Of a DNA stretch of 30,146 bases, positions 17,021 through 24,511 are shown piece by piece. The DNA comes from GWB1-38-13 sp964488535 (GTDB taxonomy: Bacteria > Patescibacteriota > Microgenomatia > UBA8517). Positions within the stretch are counted from its first letter, which is position 1. Each line of letters starts with the position of its first letter. Location: the NCBI GenBank assembly GCA_964488535.1, contig CAZAUT010000020.1:1-30146 (forward strand), in the 5' to 3' direction. Under the pieces are notes generated by a model. The model worked only from the letters and a program-made list of their open reading frames with translations, had not been told where the DNA came from and did no database searches. A program made the position numbers and the translations under genes.

Positions 17021-17998
17021 CTATTTCAACGCATCGCTTACCGGGGGAAGAATATCCCCGGATTGAACGATTACTACAACTGCAAGTATCATTCCAAGAA
17101 AGGCTATGTGGGCCAACGTTCTCCCGCCTACACGAGAGAATTTTCTTTTTGAGAGATATATTGAGTCAATCCCGAAAGAAATAAGAAGTACGGATGTGGC
17201 AAATACGGAAAAACCCTTCTTTGTGCCAAATGGTGTCACAAGAATCTCAAAAGAGTTGGGTTTGCCTCTGGTCATTTCATATGAACCGGCAATTGCATCA
17301 TTATCGACACCCGCTGTCGGCGTGGGAATTTGTGTAGGAATGAGGGTTGGAGTAACGGATACGGCAACATTTCGTACAGTATCCGTTTTTGCTGATACAT
17401 TCGTCGTCACCGATGCTATCGAGGAATTATATCTCTTGCCAAACAGCTGAACGATAATTGTTGTATCAACACCGTTTAAATCACCCTCCACAACCGCCAC
17501 ACCAATCTCATCGTACTTTGAAGAAAGCAGATTATCTTTGTGTGAAGGGGAAGCCATCCATGCTTCAACAGCCGATTGTGGGTTTGAAAAATCTTTTGCC
17601 AAATTTTCTCCTGCAAACTGATACCTATAACCCGCGTCCGTGAAAAATTTCCACGGTTGGGTTCCGTCCGGCGCAACATGCGCCCAGTAATCGCGGGAAA
17701 GCATATCCTCTCCTTTAGCTTTTGCTGCAGCAGCAAGTTGAGCGTTATATGACAACGATCCTACACCCGTAGTTAGTCTTTTTTCGTTAGTCAGGCGTAT
17801 AACTTCATCAACCGATATTTGAGACGCAAATCCTAAAACCTTAATACCAAGTTGAGGAATGTTGTTTATAAAAACCTGTCCAAAAACAAGGAATAAAACC
17901 AGTACAAATATTGACTGATTATGGAGAATCTTAGCCTTTTGATCGTTGGAATAACCCGGAAGAAAATAGTGTGTAAAAATTCTGGACAGGAAAGACAT
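17021..17998 (-). CDS. Membrane-anchored CAP/SCP-domain (YkwD-like) protein
   Basis: A 325-residue protein. A TM helix near 29-48 is followed by an extracellular CAP domain (about 62-190) with VIRLTNEKRL at its start, WAHVAPDGTQPWKFF containing H107, GENLAKDF containing E131, and SPSHKDNLL containing H153. A Pro/Thr linker (PTLIPTQIPTPTAG, about 207-220) leads to two more TM segments (about 273-291 and 305-325). Bacterial CAP proteins of the YkwD type act outside the cell; their biochemical role is poorly known. The C-terminal pair of TM helices is unusual for the family. An extended -10 (18035-18043) gives it a leader of about 30 nt, unlike its neighbours. Confidence 0.82.
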   Translation of the reverse strand: MSFLSRIFTHYFLPGYSNDQKAKILHNQSIFVLVLFLVFGQVFINNIPQLGIKVLGFASQISVDEVIRLTNEKRLTTGVGSLSYNAQLAAAAKAKGEDMLSRDYWAHVAPDGTQPWKFFTDAGYRYQFAGENLAKDFSNPQSAVEAWMASPSHKDNLLSSKYDEIGVAVVEGDLNGVDTTIIVQLFGKRYNSSIASVTTNVSAKTDTVRNVAVSVTPTLIPTQIPTPTAGVDNDAIAGSYEMTRGKPNSFEILVTPFGTKKGFSVFATSVLLISFGIDSIYLSKRKFSRVGGRTLAHIAFLGMILAVVVIVQSGDILPPVSDALK

Positions 17999-18034
17999 TA
18001 AATCCCATGATATATGATGGAGGGTATATTTTCA

Positions 18035-18043
18035 ATTATATCA
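18035..18043 (-). promoter_or_regulatory. Extended -10 promoter of the CAP gene
   Basis: Minus-strand TGATATAAT is a perfect TGn-TATAAT. It overlaps the stop codon of the upstream gene and lies 36 nt before the CAP ATG. This is the clearest unit in the window with a normal-length leader. Confidence 0.5.
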
Positions 18044-18436
18044 GATAAAAGAGTACGTCTTCTTAATTTTTTCGGCAGAATCTCTGACAACCTTTTTGCC
18101 ACCGAAGTAAACAACAGGTAGTATTATTGTGATATCAAGGGCAATAAATGCTATTTGACCCCAGAGCTTAGCTGTCAAAGATGCATTATTGAAACAATTA
18201 TTTTTAAACGTTAAAAATGATTCGTGAATAGGATTTTTTAAAGGATTTGTTTCAGTCATTCCTTGGCTCCATACGGCATCACATAAAGCGGATTGGTTTT
18301 TGAATATTTCACCAGCTTTGTAATGATAAATATAAAAGGTAGAGGCAAAAAGAATAAACGAGAGGAAAGTAACAACCTTAATTAAAGTGTCGGTAAAACT
18401 TACCGTTTTCTTTACCTTTACCTTAAAATTATCCAT
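18041..18436 (-). CDS. Small two-TM membrane protein, function unknown
   Basis: A 131-residue protein with a basic N-terminus (DNFKVKVKK), a TM segment near 20-40, an outer loop of about 45 residues with two Cys (ALCDAVW and NNCFNN) that could form a disulfide, a second TM near 92-112, and a basic tail. I recognise no family. An in-frame ATG at 18487 lies upstream of the promoter (TTGTCA at 18469-18474, 18-bp spacer, TATACT at 18445-18450), so the ATG at 18436, 8 nt past the -10, is preferred. It is followed 42 bp downstream by the CAP gene, which has its own promoter. Confidence 0.6.
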   Translation of the reverse strand: MDNFKVKVKKTVSFTDTLIKVVTFLSFILFASTFYIYHYKAGEIFKNQSALCDAVWSQGMTETNPLKNPIHESFLTFKNNCFNNASLTAKLWGQIAFIALDITIILPVVYFGGKKVVRDSAEKIKKTYSFI

Positions 18437-18444
18437 CAATATAA

Positions 18445-18474
18445 AGTATACAGGATCAAAGAAACATATGACAA
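18445..18474 (-). promoter_or_regulatory. Promoter of the small two-TM protein gene
   Basis: Minus-strand TTGTCA, an 18-bp spacer and TATACT, whose last base is 8 nt from the ATG at 18436. This decides the start codon. Confidence 0.6.
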
Positions 18475-18528
18475 GAAAAGGCAACAAAAAATGATCTTTT
18501 TACATTTATAAAGACCGATTGATCTTAT

Positions 18529-18741
18529 TTACGAATCATTTGCATACCGGATCGTATATCCAGTCTGTCTAAAGTCATTATAATTCATACGACCGCCCAA
18601 TATGACATAGTATTTTTACACCCTACTGGCGGTGTCACAAAATAATTGAAACGTACCATCCGTACAATCAATAGGAATTGCCATAACCGTGTGCACGTAC
18701 ATGGTAATTGTGGCATATTTTCTGTTTAATTTTTGTGTCAT
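18529..18741 (-). pseudogene. Small ORF with one in-frame TAA, downstream of the GT4 gene
   Basis: One reading frame runs from ATG 18741 for 41 codons to a TAA at 18616-18618, stays open for 28 more codons and ends at TAA 18529-18531. The first part includes TVMAIPIDCTDGTFQLFCDT and the second LGGRMNYNDFRQTGYTIRYA, both with ordinary globular composition. AAAAAGGG stands 4 nt before the ATG, a plausible ribosome binding site, and the frame starts 29 bp after the GT4 stop on the same strand, so it could be co-transcribed. It may be a decayed gene, a 41-residue peptide gene, or chance. This frame fills most of the 334-bp gap 18437-18770; the rest holds the 18445-18474 promoter. Confidence 0.35.
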
Positions 18742-18770
18742 ACGACCCTTTTTCTTATTATGCTAATATT

Positions 18771-19802
18771 TCAATCGTCTTGCTTCCACAAGTCCAAATA
18801 CATCTTTAGACCCATTTCCCAATTTTGTTTCTTTACCCAATTATATGCTCTTTCAATCTTTTTGTTGGCTTCGGATGGTCTTTTTAAATAGGATAATATT
18901 ACATTTGCCATATTTTTTGGATCATTCTCAAGAATAATCCAGTTTTTAAATGGTGTCATATTCAAGTAGTCTCTCTTTACGGGATTGTTGTAAGTAGTAA
19001 CAACCAAGCATTTATAAGTAAACGCCTCTAATATTGAAGTGTGACCTGGAGATAAACATATGAAAGCCTTCTGATAAAAGATGTGAGGATTTACAAACCC
19101 ATGCACCTTACCAAACTTCTCGCATTTATTCCTCAAGGGGCCGTCGCCACAAAAATCCATACGTATTTTAATACCTTTCTTTTTAATATACCTTAGCATT
19201 TTTAATATTTTCACAATTCCAGTATCTTCATCAAGTCTACCAACATACAGCAAAGACCTGAGATTCTTTCTTTTATTTGTTGCGACTTTTGGTAAATCTA
19301 CGGATGTATACATCAACTTATTTGCTTTTATTCCGTAATATTTTTCAACGTAATCGGAAATTGTTATGTTTTTGTTCGAAAAAAAGGCGTCAATCTTGCG
19401 AATTACAATATTTTTTAAAGGAATGGGATATTTCCCTTCCCAACCATGAAAAGTTACATATGAAGGTTTTTTTGGAAAAAGAAATCTAAACAACCAATAC
19501 CATATGTAAACGCTGTGCGCATGAACAATGTCCGATTCTCTAATTACTGATATATTCCTCAACAACCAATACCAAATATAAAACAAACCGATATATTTAA
19601 TCTTTGGAACTTTAAATCGCAATATTAAAACGCCGTCTTTATACTCTTTGTTTTTAAGAAAATCATTGTATTTTTCAGTAATTACTGTAACTTCATATCC
19701 TTTTTTTACCAACCGTTTGCCCAGTTCTCCCACTTGTTTTTCCACTCCACCAATATGTGGATAATACAATCGACAAAAGAATAATATCTTTTTAATTTTC
19801 AT
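18771..19802 (-). CDS. Glycosyltransferase family 4
   Basis: A 343-residue GT-B enzyme. The N-terminal domain has YYPHIGGVEKQVGELGKRLV, the Gly-rich acceptor loop, and HAHSVY. The C-terminal domain has LLYVGRLDEDTGI and CGDGP. The donor-site motif LSPGHTSILEAFTYKCLVV keeps the second Glu of the E-x7-E motif, while the first is replaced in PGHTS. It transfers a sugar to a lipid-linked or nucleotide-derived acceptor on the inner membrane face. In-frame Met codons at 19847 and 19811 lie upstream of or next to the extended -10 (TGTTATATT, 19813-19821), so I use ATG 19802, 10 nt past it. It is divergent from the M23 peptidase gene. Confidence 0.85.
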   Translation of the reverse strand: MKIKKILFFCRLYYPHIGGVEKQVGELGKRLVKKGYEVTVITEKYNDFLKNKEYKDGVLILRFKVPKIKYIGLFYIWYWLLRNISVIRESDIVHAHSVYIWYWLFRFLFPKKPSYVTFHGWEGKYPIPLKNIVIRKIDAFFSNKNITISDYVEKYYGIKANKLMYTSVDLPKVATNKRKNLRSLLYVGRLDEDTGIVKILKMLRYIKKKGIKIRMDFCGDGPLRNKCEKFGKVHGFVNPHIFYQKAFICLSPGHTSILEAFTYKCLVVTTYNNPVKRDYLNMTPFKNWIILENDPKNMANVILSYLKRPSEANKKIERAYNWVKKQNWEMGLKMYLDLWKQDD

Positions 19803-19812
19803 TGTTGACATC

Positions 19813-19821
19813 AATATAACA
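19813..19821 (-). promoter_or_regulatory. Extended -10 promoter of the GT4 gene
   Basis: Minus-strand TGTTATATT, a TGn extended -10, ending 10 nt before ATG 19802. It decides between three in-frame Met codons. Confidence 0.5.
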
Positions 19822-19852
19822 CAAATGATTAAGTTATGATGAGTCATTTATT

Positions 19853-21349
19853 ATGAAGAAGGTAACCATTGTGTTTACTCTCGTGCTATTTTTTCTTGCA
19901 ATATTTCCGTCATTTACCTTTGCCTCAGAAATGATATTGATGAATGAGCAGTTTGATAATATTGTTAATGGGGTCCCATTTGGTTGGAACGAAGTATTAA
20001 ACCCAAACGCCTTTTTTGTACTCAATAATCAATATTTCGTAACGGTACCGACAGTAATCCCGAATGAAGACTCTTCGTTAAGTTACATAACAAATCAAAA
20101 TTGGACAGTAAATTCTCTTGAAGTTGATGTAACCGGATTATCGGGTCCTGACAGGTTTTTGCTTTTTCGTTATGATTATTCCAGGCCCACACGCAAAGGA
20201 TACGTTTTTAAATGGTATCAAGATTTTTACATGACCAAAGTAGAAATGTGGGGTTTAAGTGATGGCAAATGCGAAAAAATCATATTTTATGACAATGAGT
20301 TGGGAGTCTTAGACAAAATAAAAATTGAAGCCCATGAAAACAATTTTTATTTCTTTATGAATGGATCACTTTTACTTCAGTGTTACGACTCCGAACCCAT
20401 ATTAGATGGTGGGGTTGGAATATTTTTGCATGCTTCTGGTTCGTTGGACGAATACAACCAATGGTACACAAATTCAGTAAAATATGACAACTTTTTGGTT
20501 AAAGGAAGCTTAGGCAACAACCTTTTTAATCTTCCTGTCAATTACTTAAACCGAATGAGTCCTGGGGATGAAGAATTTCGAACTGCATTCTGGAAAAGAA
20601 TGACCGCATCGTTCGATCACAACAAACTCGGCAATAGGTTTCAGCCTTTTACTTCCGTAATTTATAATAAAAAGGATTGTCCTTCCGGCACTGTCGGGAT
20701 CTCTTGCTACGACAGCCACAACGGAACTGATTTTAGGCCTTTAAAAAACAAAAATCACCACGAAAATGACGACTATGACATTCTGCCTGTTGCTGACGGA
20801 ACGGTTGTATATGTCTCCGATACAAGCAGTAATGGAAAATGCATGACGTCCAAAAACAGTTATGGATGTGTAGTCATAATCGATCATCACTATGACAACC
20901 TTTATACTTTATATGCACATATGTCTCAGATTAATGTAGGTGTTGGTGAGGATGTCAATTTTAGCGATATTATCGGTAAAATGGGAAATACAGGCTGCTC
21001 TCCGCGATGCGGTATACACCTTCATCTCGGTGTTCTGAAAGATAAAACCCCCGACACTTCGCTTAATACGTTATCTTCATCAGACTGGGAAGATGTTCTG
21101 CAAAAATCACAGCCTCTGGTTTCCGGGCAAAGTGATGCACCGCCAAAACATTACTGTACTTATAAAACACCGGATGGCAACATACTTTCTTTTCAAGATC
21201 CTTCCGGTTGGCCGCTTTCGATAAATGACCCCTGGGAAATGACGACATCGGAAGGAGGCTGCGGAACTGAATCGCCATATCTCTGGATGCGTTTCATCGG
21301 CGAAAATAATGCGGATCTTTCTTTAGAAAAATATTTCCTGGAGTTATAA
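19853..21349 (+). CDS. Secreted LamG-like plus M23 (LytM) metallopeptidase
   Basis: A 498-residue protein. A signal peptide (1-25, cleavage after TFA) is followed by a beta-rich domain at about 30-220 (NEQFDN...FGWNEV, VDVTGLSG, YDNFLVKG) that resembles LamG/DUF1080 carbohydrate-binding sandwiches, and then an M23 domain at about 255-400. Zinc ligands are complete: H289 and D293 in SHNGTD, and H391 in HLH (389-391); H356 in YAHM is the catalytic His. It should therefore cut peptidoglycan cross-links or bridges outside the cell. A 100-residue tail with Cys pairs follows. TATGAT at 19835-19840 lies 12 nt before the ATG. The stop codon abuts that of the convergent methyltransferase. Confidence 0.85.
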   Translation: MKKVTIVFTLVLFFLAIFPSFTFASEMILMNEQFDNIVNGVPFGWNEVLNPNAFFVLNNQYFVTVPTVIPNEDSSLSYITNQNWTVNSLEVDVTGLSGPDRFLLFRYDYSRPTRKGYVFKWYQDFYMTKVEMWGLSDGKCEKIIFYDNELGVLDKIKIEAHENNFYFFMNGSLLLQCYDSEPILDGGVGIFLHASGSLDEYNQWYTNSVKYDNFLVKGSLGNNLFNLPVNYLNRMSPGDEEFRTAFWKRMTASFDHNKLGNRFQPFTSVIYNKKDCPSGTVGISCYDSHNGTDFRPLKNKNHHENDDYDILPVADGTVVYVSDTSSNGKCMTSKNSYGCVVIIDHHYDNLYTLYAHMSQINVGVGEDVNFSDIIGKMGNTGCSPRCGIHLHLGVLKDKTPDTSLNTLSSSDWEDVLQKSQPLVSGQSDAPPKHYCTYKTPDGNILSFQDPSGWPLSINDPWEMTTSEGGCGTESPYLWMRFIGENNADLSLEKYFLEL

Positions 21350-22036
21350 TCAAATTTTCTTAAATTTGACTTCGTTGAGATAAAGAGTCTTTTTTGTAGC
21401 TTTCATAAACTCATCTCTTATTGTTTCTCTTTCTTCCAAAAAAGGATCTACAGAATAATCCGAGATCCCAATCTCTTTAAGCATTTCCTCCAACTGTTCT
21501 CTGTCAAAACGGCTCCTTATTTGCTCTCCCTCAATAAAAACATTTTTTTCCATTTCAACAGTATTATTTTTCAAAAATTTATATTCTTCCCCGTCGTCTG
21601 GTGATTTAAAAGCAATAAAGGCTTTACCGCCAAGGTTTAAAATTCTGTAGCTTTCGGCCAAAAGCATTCTTGTTTCCTTGTACGGAAAATAGTTAAATCC
21701 TATTCTTGAAAAAACGACGTCAATTGAATTATTTTTTAGTGGTATTACCCCTTCCCCAAGGTCAACTTTTTTTACAAGAAGTTTTTTTGAAAAACCCATT
21801 TTATTGGCAGATTCTCTGGCTTTCTTTAACGCGTAATCCGATATATCTAGTATAGCAACACTGTGTCCTTTATTGATAAAGTATAAAGCATCATACCCCA
21901 ACCCCCCCGCCAGATCACAAACACTTGAAGAACGTGGAAATTTTGGTTCACAATACTCGGCATACTGCGAATGTCTTGCCAGATCGAAGGGAAGCTTCTT
22001 GTGAATATTATCCCACCTTTGAGAATCAGTTACCAT
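21350..22036 (-). CDS. Class I SAM-dependent methyltransferase
   Basis: A 228-residue methyltransferase. Motif I is VCDLAGGLG (39-47), with AGG in place of the usual GxGxG start, followed by AILDISDYAL, VDLGEGVIPLKNNSIDVVFSR and SYRILNLGGKAFIAF. The layout resembles TehB/UbiE-like small-molecule methyltransferases. The substrate is unknown and the neighbours do not hint at one. TATACT (22042-22047) ends 5 nt before the ATG, implying a leaderless mRNA. The gene ends stop-to-stop against the M23 gene. Confidence 0.75.
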   Translation of the reverse strand: MVTDSQRWDNIHKKLPFDLARHSQYAEYCEPKFPRSSSVCDLAGGLGYDALYFINKGHSVAILDISDYALKKARESANKMGFSKKLLVKKVDLGEGVIPLKNNSIDVVFSRIGFNYFPYKETRMLLAESYRILNLGGKAFIAFKSPDDGEEYKFLKNNTVEMEKNVFIEGEQIRSRFDREQLEEMLKEIGISDYSVDPFLEERETIRDEFMKATKKTLYLNEVKFKKI

Positions 22037-22041
22037 AAATT

Positions 22042-22047
22042 AGTATA
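22042..22047 (-). promoter_or_regulatory. Putative -10 of the methyltransferase gene
   Basis: Minus-strand TATACT, 5 nt before the ATG. No good -35 is seen at 16-18 bp, so support is moderate. Confidence 0.35.
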
Positions 22048-22140
22048 ATTAAACACTAAATAGTTACATTTGAAAAGGGGGAGTGGAGAAAAAGTTAAGA
22101 GCAGATAATCAGTTTCTTATTTGTCACATTTTACTACGAA

Positions 22141-22182
22141 TCTTTACATTTTCGTTTTTTGATTACTCATTACTGCTTAAAG
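22141..22182. repeat. Degenerate 7-bp tandem units next to tRNA-Val
   Basis: Plus-strand 7-bp steps read TCTTTAC, ATTTTCG, TTTTTTG, ATTACTC, ATTACTG, CTTAAAG. ATTACTC and ATTACTG differ at one base; the others are looser. The array ends 2 bp from the 3' end of the tRNA. Apart from this array, the tRNA and two promoters, the 342-bp gap 22037-22378 shows nothing firm. Confidence 0.4.
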
Positions 22183-22184
22183 TG

Positions 22185-22256
22185 TGGACCCGGTTGGTAT
22201 CGAACCAACGGCCTTTCGAATGTGAATCGAACGCTCTACCACTGAGCTACGGGTCC
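22185..22256 (-). tRNA. tRNA-Val (anticodon CAC)
   Basis: The minus strand folds into a full 72-nt cloverleaf. The acceptor stem GGACCCG/CGGGTCC is perfect (7 bp). The D arm is GCTC-AGTGGTA-GAGC. The anticodon arm TTCGA-TTCACAT-TCGAA gives U33 and anticodon CAC (reads GUG, valine). The variable loop is AGGCC and the T arm is GTTGG-TTCGATA-CCAAC. The discriminator is A and CCA is not encoded, so a CCA-adding enzyme is required. No other tRNA is near and no terminator is evident. Confidence 0.93.
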
Positions 22257-22340
22257 TAATGGAAATTCTTAAAAGCCTGCAGCTTTTTTGCTGAATATAT
22301 AACTATAATTAACTTAACTTTGAATTTTACCACCGGCTCG

Positions 22341-22369
22341 TTGTCTTTTGAAGTATTGACTGATATTAT
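22341..22369 (+). promoter_or_regulatory. Promoter of the FAD-dependent dehydrogenase gene
   Basis: TTGTCT (22341-22346), a 17-bp spacer and TATTAT (22364-22369), ending 9 nt before the ATG at 22379. Confidence 0.6.
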
Positions 22370-22378
22370 ATCTTTGGT

Positions 22379-23728
22379 ATGTCAGAAAGACGTTTTGATA
22401 TCATCATTGTCGGTGCCGGTCCGGCAGGAATATTTGCATGTATTGAACTTCTGAAATCTCAAAAAAATCTGAATATTGCCATGATCGACATGGGATCACC
22501 TTTGGAAAAACGCTGCAGCGGTGACGTAATGAGCGGTTTCGGCGGAGCTGGGACTTACTCCGACGGAAAGTTGCAGTTTACTCCAAAGTTATCACACGAG
22601 AGAACGTTTCATCTTATTACTCCGCATGATTATCAAATCATTCTTAATTATGTTGATGATATATTTACCACATTTGGTGTATCCGGTACCGAGTATCCTA
22701 AAAACAAAAAACAAGTAGCAGAAATGGTCGAGGAAGCCGAAAAAAAAGGGATGGAACTTATCGTCAGACGGGCAAAGCACGTCGGAACCAATAAACTGCA
22801 TATTGTTATAAAAAAGATGCAGGAATACCTCAAGAAAAATGATGTTGCTTTGATCATGAATACGAAGATATGCGATCTTTTGGAGAAAAATGGTAAATGT
22901 ATCGGGGTTCTGGATGAAAACAATAACCGCTATCTTGCCGGGAAAGTTCTGATGTCTCCTGGAAGAATTTCCTCAAAATGGCTGCAGGATGTTTCTAAAA
23001 TACACGGTATTAAATATCAATACGATATGGTTGAAGTTGGTGTCAGGGTTGAGTTTCTCCAGTCTGTTATGAAACGATATGCGGATGCTCTTTATGAGAT
23101 AGTTTTCAAAATTCGCACCCCCACGTTCGATGACATTATGCGAACTTTTTGTACATGCCCAAACGGATTTGTGGCAATGGAAACATATAAAGGTTACGTT
23201 TGCGTCAACGGTCACTCGTATTCCGATCATATATCGAAAAATTCAAACTTTGCCTTTGTTGCCGAAGTTCATTTAACCGAACCTGTAGAGAATTCGATAG
23301 CATATGCCGAATCAATCGCACAGCTTACTTCAACAATAGGAGGAGGGAAACCCATTCTTCAAAGACTGGCCGACCTAAAGAAAGCCAGAAGAAGTACGTG
23401 GTCCCGTTTGAGCAATTCTATAGTTACACCCACTTTAACCGATGTCACTCCCGGAGATATATCAATGGCACTTCCCCACAGAATTGTCGTTGACATCATT
23501 GAAGGTTTAGAAATACTTGATAGTGTTATGCCCGGAATAAACAATGGTTCAACACTTCTCTATGCCCCTGAGGTAAAATTCCGTTCATCAAAAGTCACCA
23601 CATCAGAAGACATGCAAACTACTCTTCCGGGTGTATATGTAGCAGGAGATGCATCGGGTTTATCCGGAACCATTACAGGGGCTGCAGCTACCGGTATAAT
23701 GGCTGCAAGGGGAATGCTGAAAAAATGA
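22379..23728 (+). CDS. FAD-dependent dehydrogenase (COG2509-like)
   Basis: A 449-residue flavoprotein. The N-terminal Rossmann motif is IIIVGAGPAGIFA with GAGPAG at 12-17. CSGDVMSGFGGAGTYSDGKL is the distinctive segment of the COG2509 'uncharacterised FAD-dependent dehydrogenase' group, and the C-terminal FAD motif is GVYVAGDASGLSGTITGAAA. VMSPGRISSKW lies in the middle. The family resembles geranylgeranyl reductase/HI0933-like flavoproteins; its physiological substrate is not established. A single-gene unit is likely, with a promoter ending 9 nt before the ATG. Confidence 0.8.
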   Translation: MSERRFDIIIVGAGPAGIFACIELLKSQKNLNIAMIDMGSPLEKRCSGDVMSGFGGAGTYSDGKLQFTPKLSHERTFHLITPHDYQIILNYVDDIFTTFGVSGTEYPKNKKQVAEMVEEAEKKGMELIVRRAKHVGTNKLHIVIKKMQEYLKKNDVALIMNTKICDLLEKNGKCIGVLDENNNRYLAGKVLMSPGRISSKWLQDVSKIHGIKYQYDMVEVGVRVEFLQSVMKRYADALYEIVFKIRTPTFDDIMRTFCTCPNGFVAMETYKGYVCVNGHSYSDHISKNSNFAFVAEVHLTEPVENSIAYAESIAQLTSTIGGGKPILQRLADLKKARRSTWSRLSNSIVTPTLTDVTPGDISMALPHRIVVDIIEGLEILDSVMPGINNGSTLLYAPEVKFRSSKVTTSEDMQTTLPGVYVAGDASGLSGTITGAAATGIMAARGMLKK

Positions 23729-23843
23729 AAATTAATTAAATAATCTTCTTTCTCCGTTTCTTACTTGTTCATATTTTGTTTAAATAATTTTAAATTATTC
23801 GATTAGTTTTTGATAAATATTAGAAATCCTTTATATTCTTAAT

Positions 23844-23873
23844 TTGTATACCTGTTCCCGCTTCCTTTATATA
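23844..23873 (+). promoter_or_regulatory. Possible lepB promoter
   Basis: TTGTAT (23844-23849) with a TATATA-like -10 at about 23867-23873. A TATTAT at 23882-23887, 12 nt before the ATG, is an alternative that would fit the window's short-leader pattern but lacks a -35. The surrounding gap 23729-23899 is A+T-rich with nothing else clear. Confidence 0.3.
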
Positions 23874-23899
23874 AATTCCTGTATTATTATTAATCTTGT

Positions 23900-24511
23900 A
23901 TGTTTTTCAAGCGTTTGGGAGAATTTTTTCTTGATATTCTGGAGGTCTTTGTGACAGCATTTGCGATTTTTCTCTTTATTTATCTACTTGTTCTCCAACC
24001 CCATAAAATCAAGGGAAGTTCCATGGAACCTAATTTCCACGANNNNNNNNNNGACGGACAGTATCTTCTGACAGACAAACTGTCATATAGATTCAAAGAA
24101 CCCGAAAGAGGAGATGTCGTTGTATTTAAACCTCCCATATCTCAAGAAGAAGAATATATAAAAAGAATAATAGGGCTCCCTGGAGAAACCATCTCAATAA
24201 AAGACGGATCGTATTATATAAACGGCCAAAAATTATCCGAAAACTATATCCCTCCTGTAATTATTACAAAAGGCAAATCTTTTCTGGATAATAATACAAA
24301 TAAAGTTATCCCAAACGGCTCTTATTTTGTTTCCGGTGACAATCGTGAATCTTCATCCGATTCAAGATATTGGGGATTTGTATCAAAAAATGAAATAACA
24401 GGCAAAGCGTGGCTAATTTACTGGCCGATAAAATCCATTGGGATAATTCCTGAAGCTAGCTTTAGTTTGCAGGCATCTTTATCTTCATTACCGATTTATA
24501 GAGTTTATTAA
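23900..24511 (+). CDS. lepB: Signal peptidase I (interrupted by a 10-N assembly gap)
   Basis: A type I signal peptidase that removes signal peptides outside the membrane. A TM anchor (about 14-33) is followed by box B KGSSMEPNFH with catalytic S41, box C (GDVVVFKPP), box D with the general-base Lys in EYIKRIIGLPGE, and box E SGDNRESSSDSRYWG. The coding sequence contains Ns at 24043-24052. In the family, H is followed directly by DGQYLL-type residues, so the four undefined codons are probably not real (see findings). The last 50 bp overlap the convergent parB gene. It should process the secreted proteins in this window. Confidence 0.92.
   Translation: MFFKRLGEFFLDILEVFVTAFAIFLFIYLLVLQPHKIKGSSMEPNFHXXXXDGQYLLTDKLSYRFKEPERGDVVVFKPPISQEEEYIKRIIGLPGETISIKDGSYYINGQKLSENYIPPVIITKGKSFLDNNTNKVIPNGSYFVSGDNRESSSDSRYWGFVSKNEITGKAWLIYWPIKSIGIIPEASFSLQASLSSLPIYRVY
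24043..24052. other. Scaffold gap of 10 N inside lepB
   Basis: Ten undefined bases between ...CACGA and GACGGACAG.... The flanks share the dinucleotide GA. A round run of ten Ns is a usual placeholder for a scaffold join of unknown or negative size. Confidence 0.97.

Noticed and set aside
18437..18487. N-terminal extension of the two-TM protein from ATG 18487
   Set aside because: It covers the TTGTCA/TATACT promoter and would add a second hydrophobic stretch with no family support.
18585..18747. 10-bp direct repeat TCATACGACC flanking about 143 bp, as target duplication of a mobile element
   Set aside because: No transposase and no terminal inverted repeats next to the duplications. The right copy overlaps the start codon region of the small ORF.
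22271..22289. Hairpin AAAAGC-CTGCA-GCTTTT as a terminator
   Set aside because: The stem has two G-C pairs and no plus-strand gene lies upstream; on the minus strand it lies before the tRNA.
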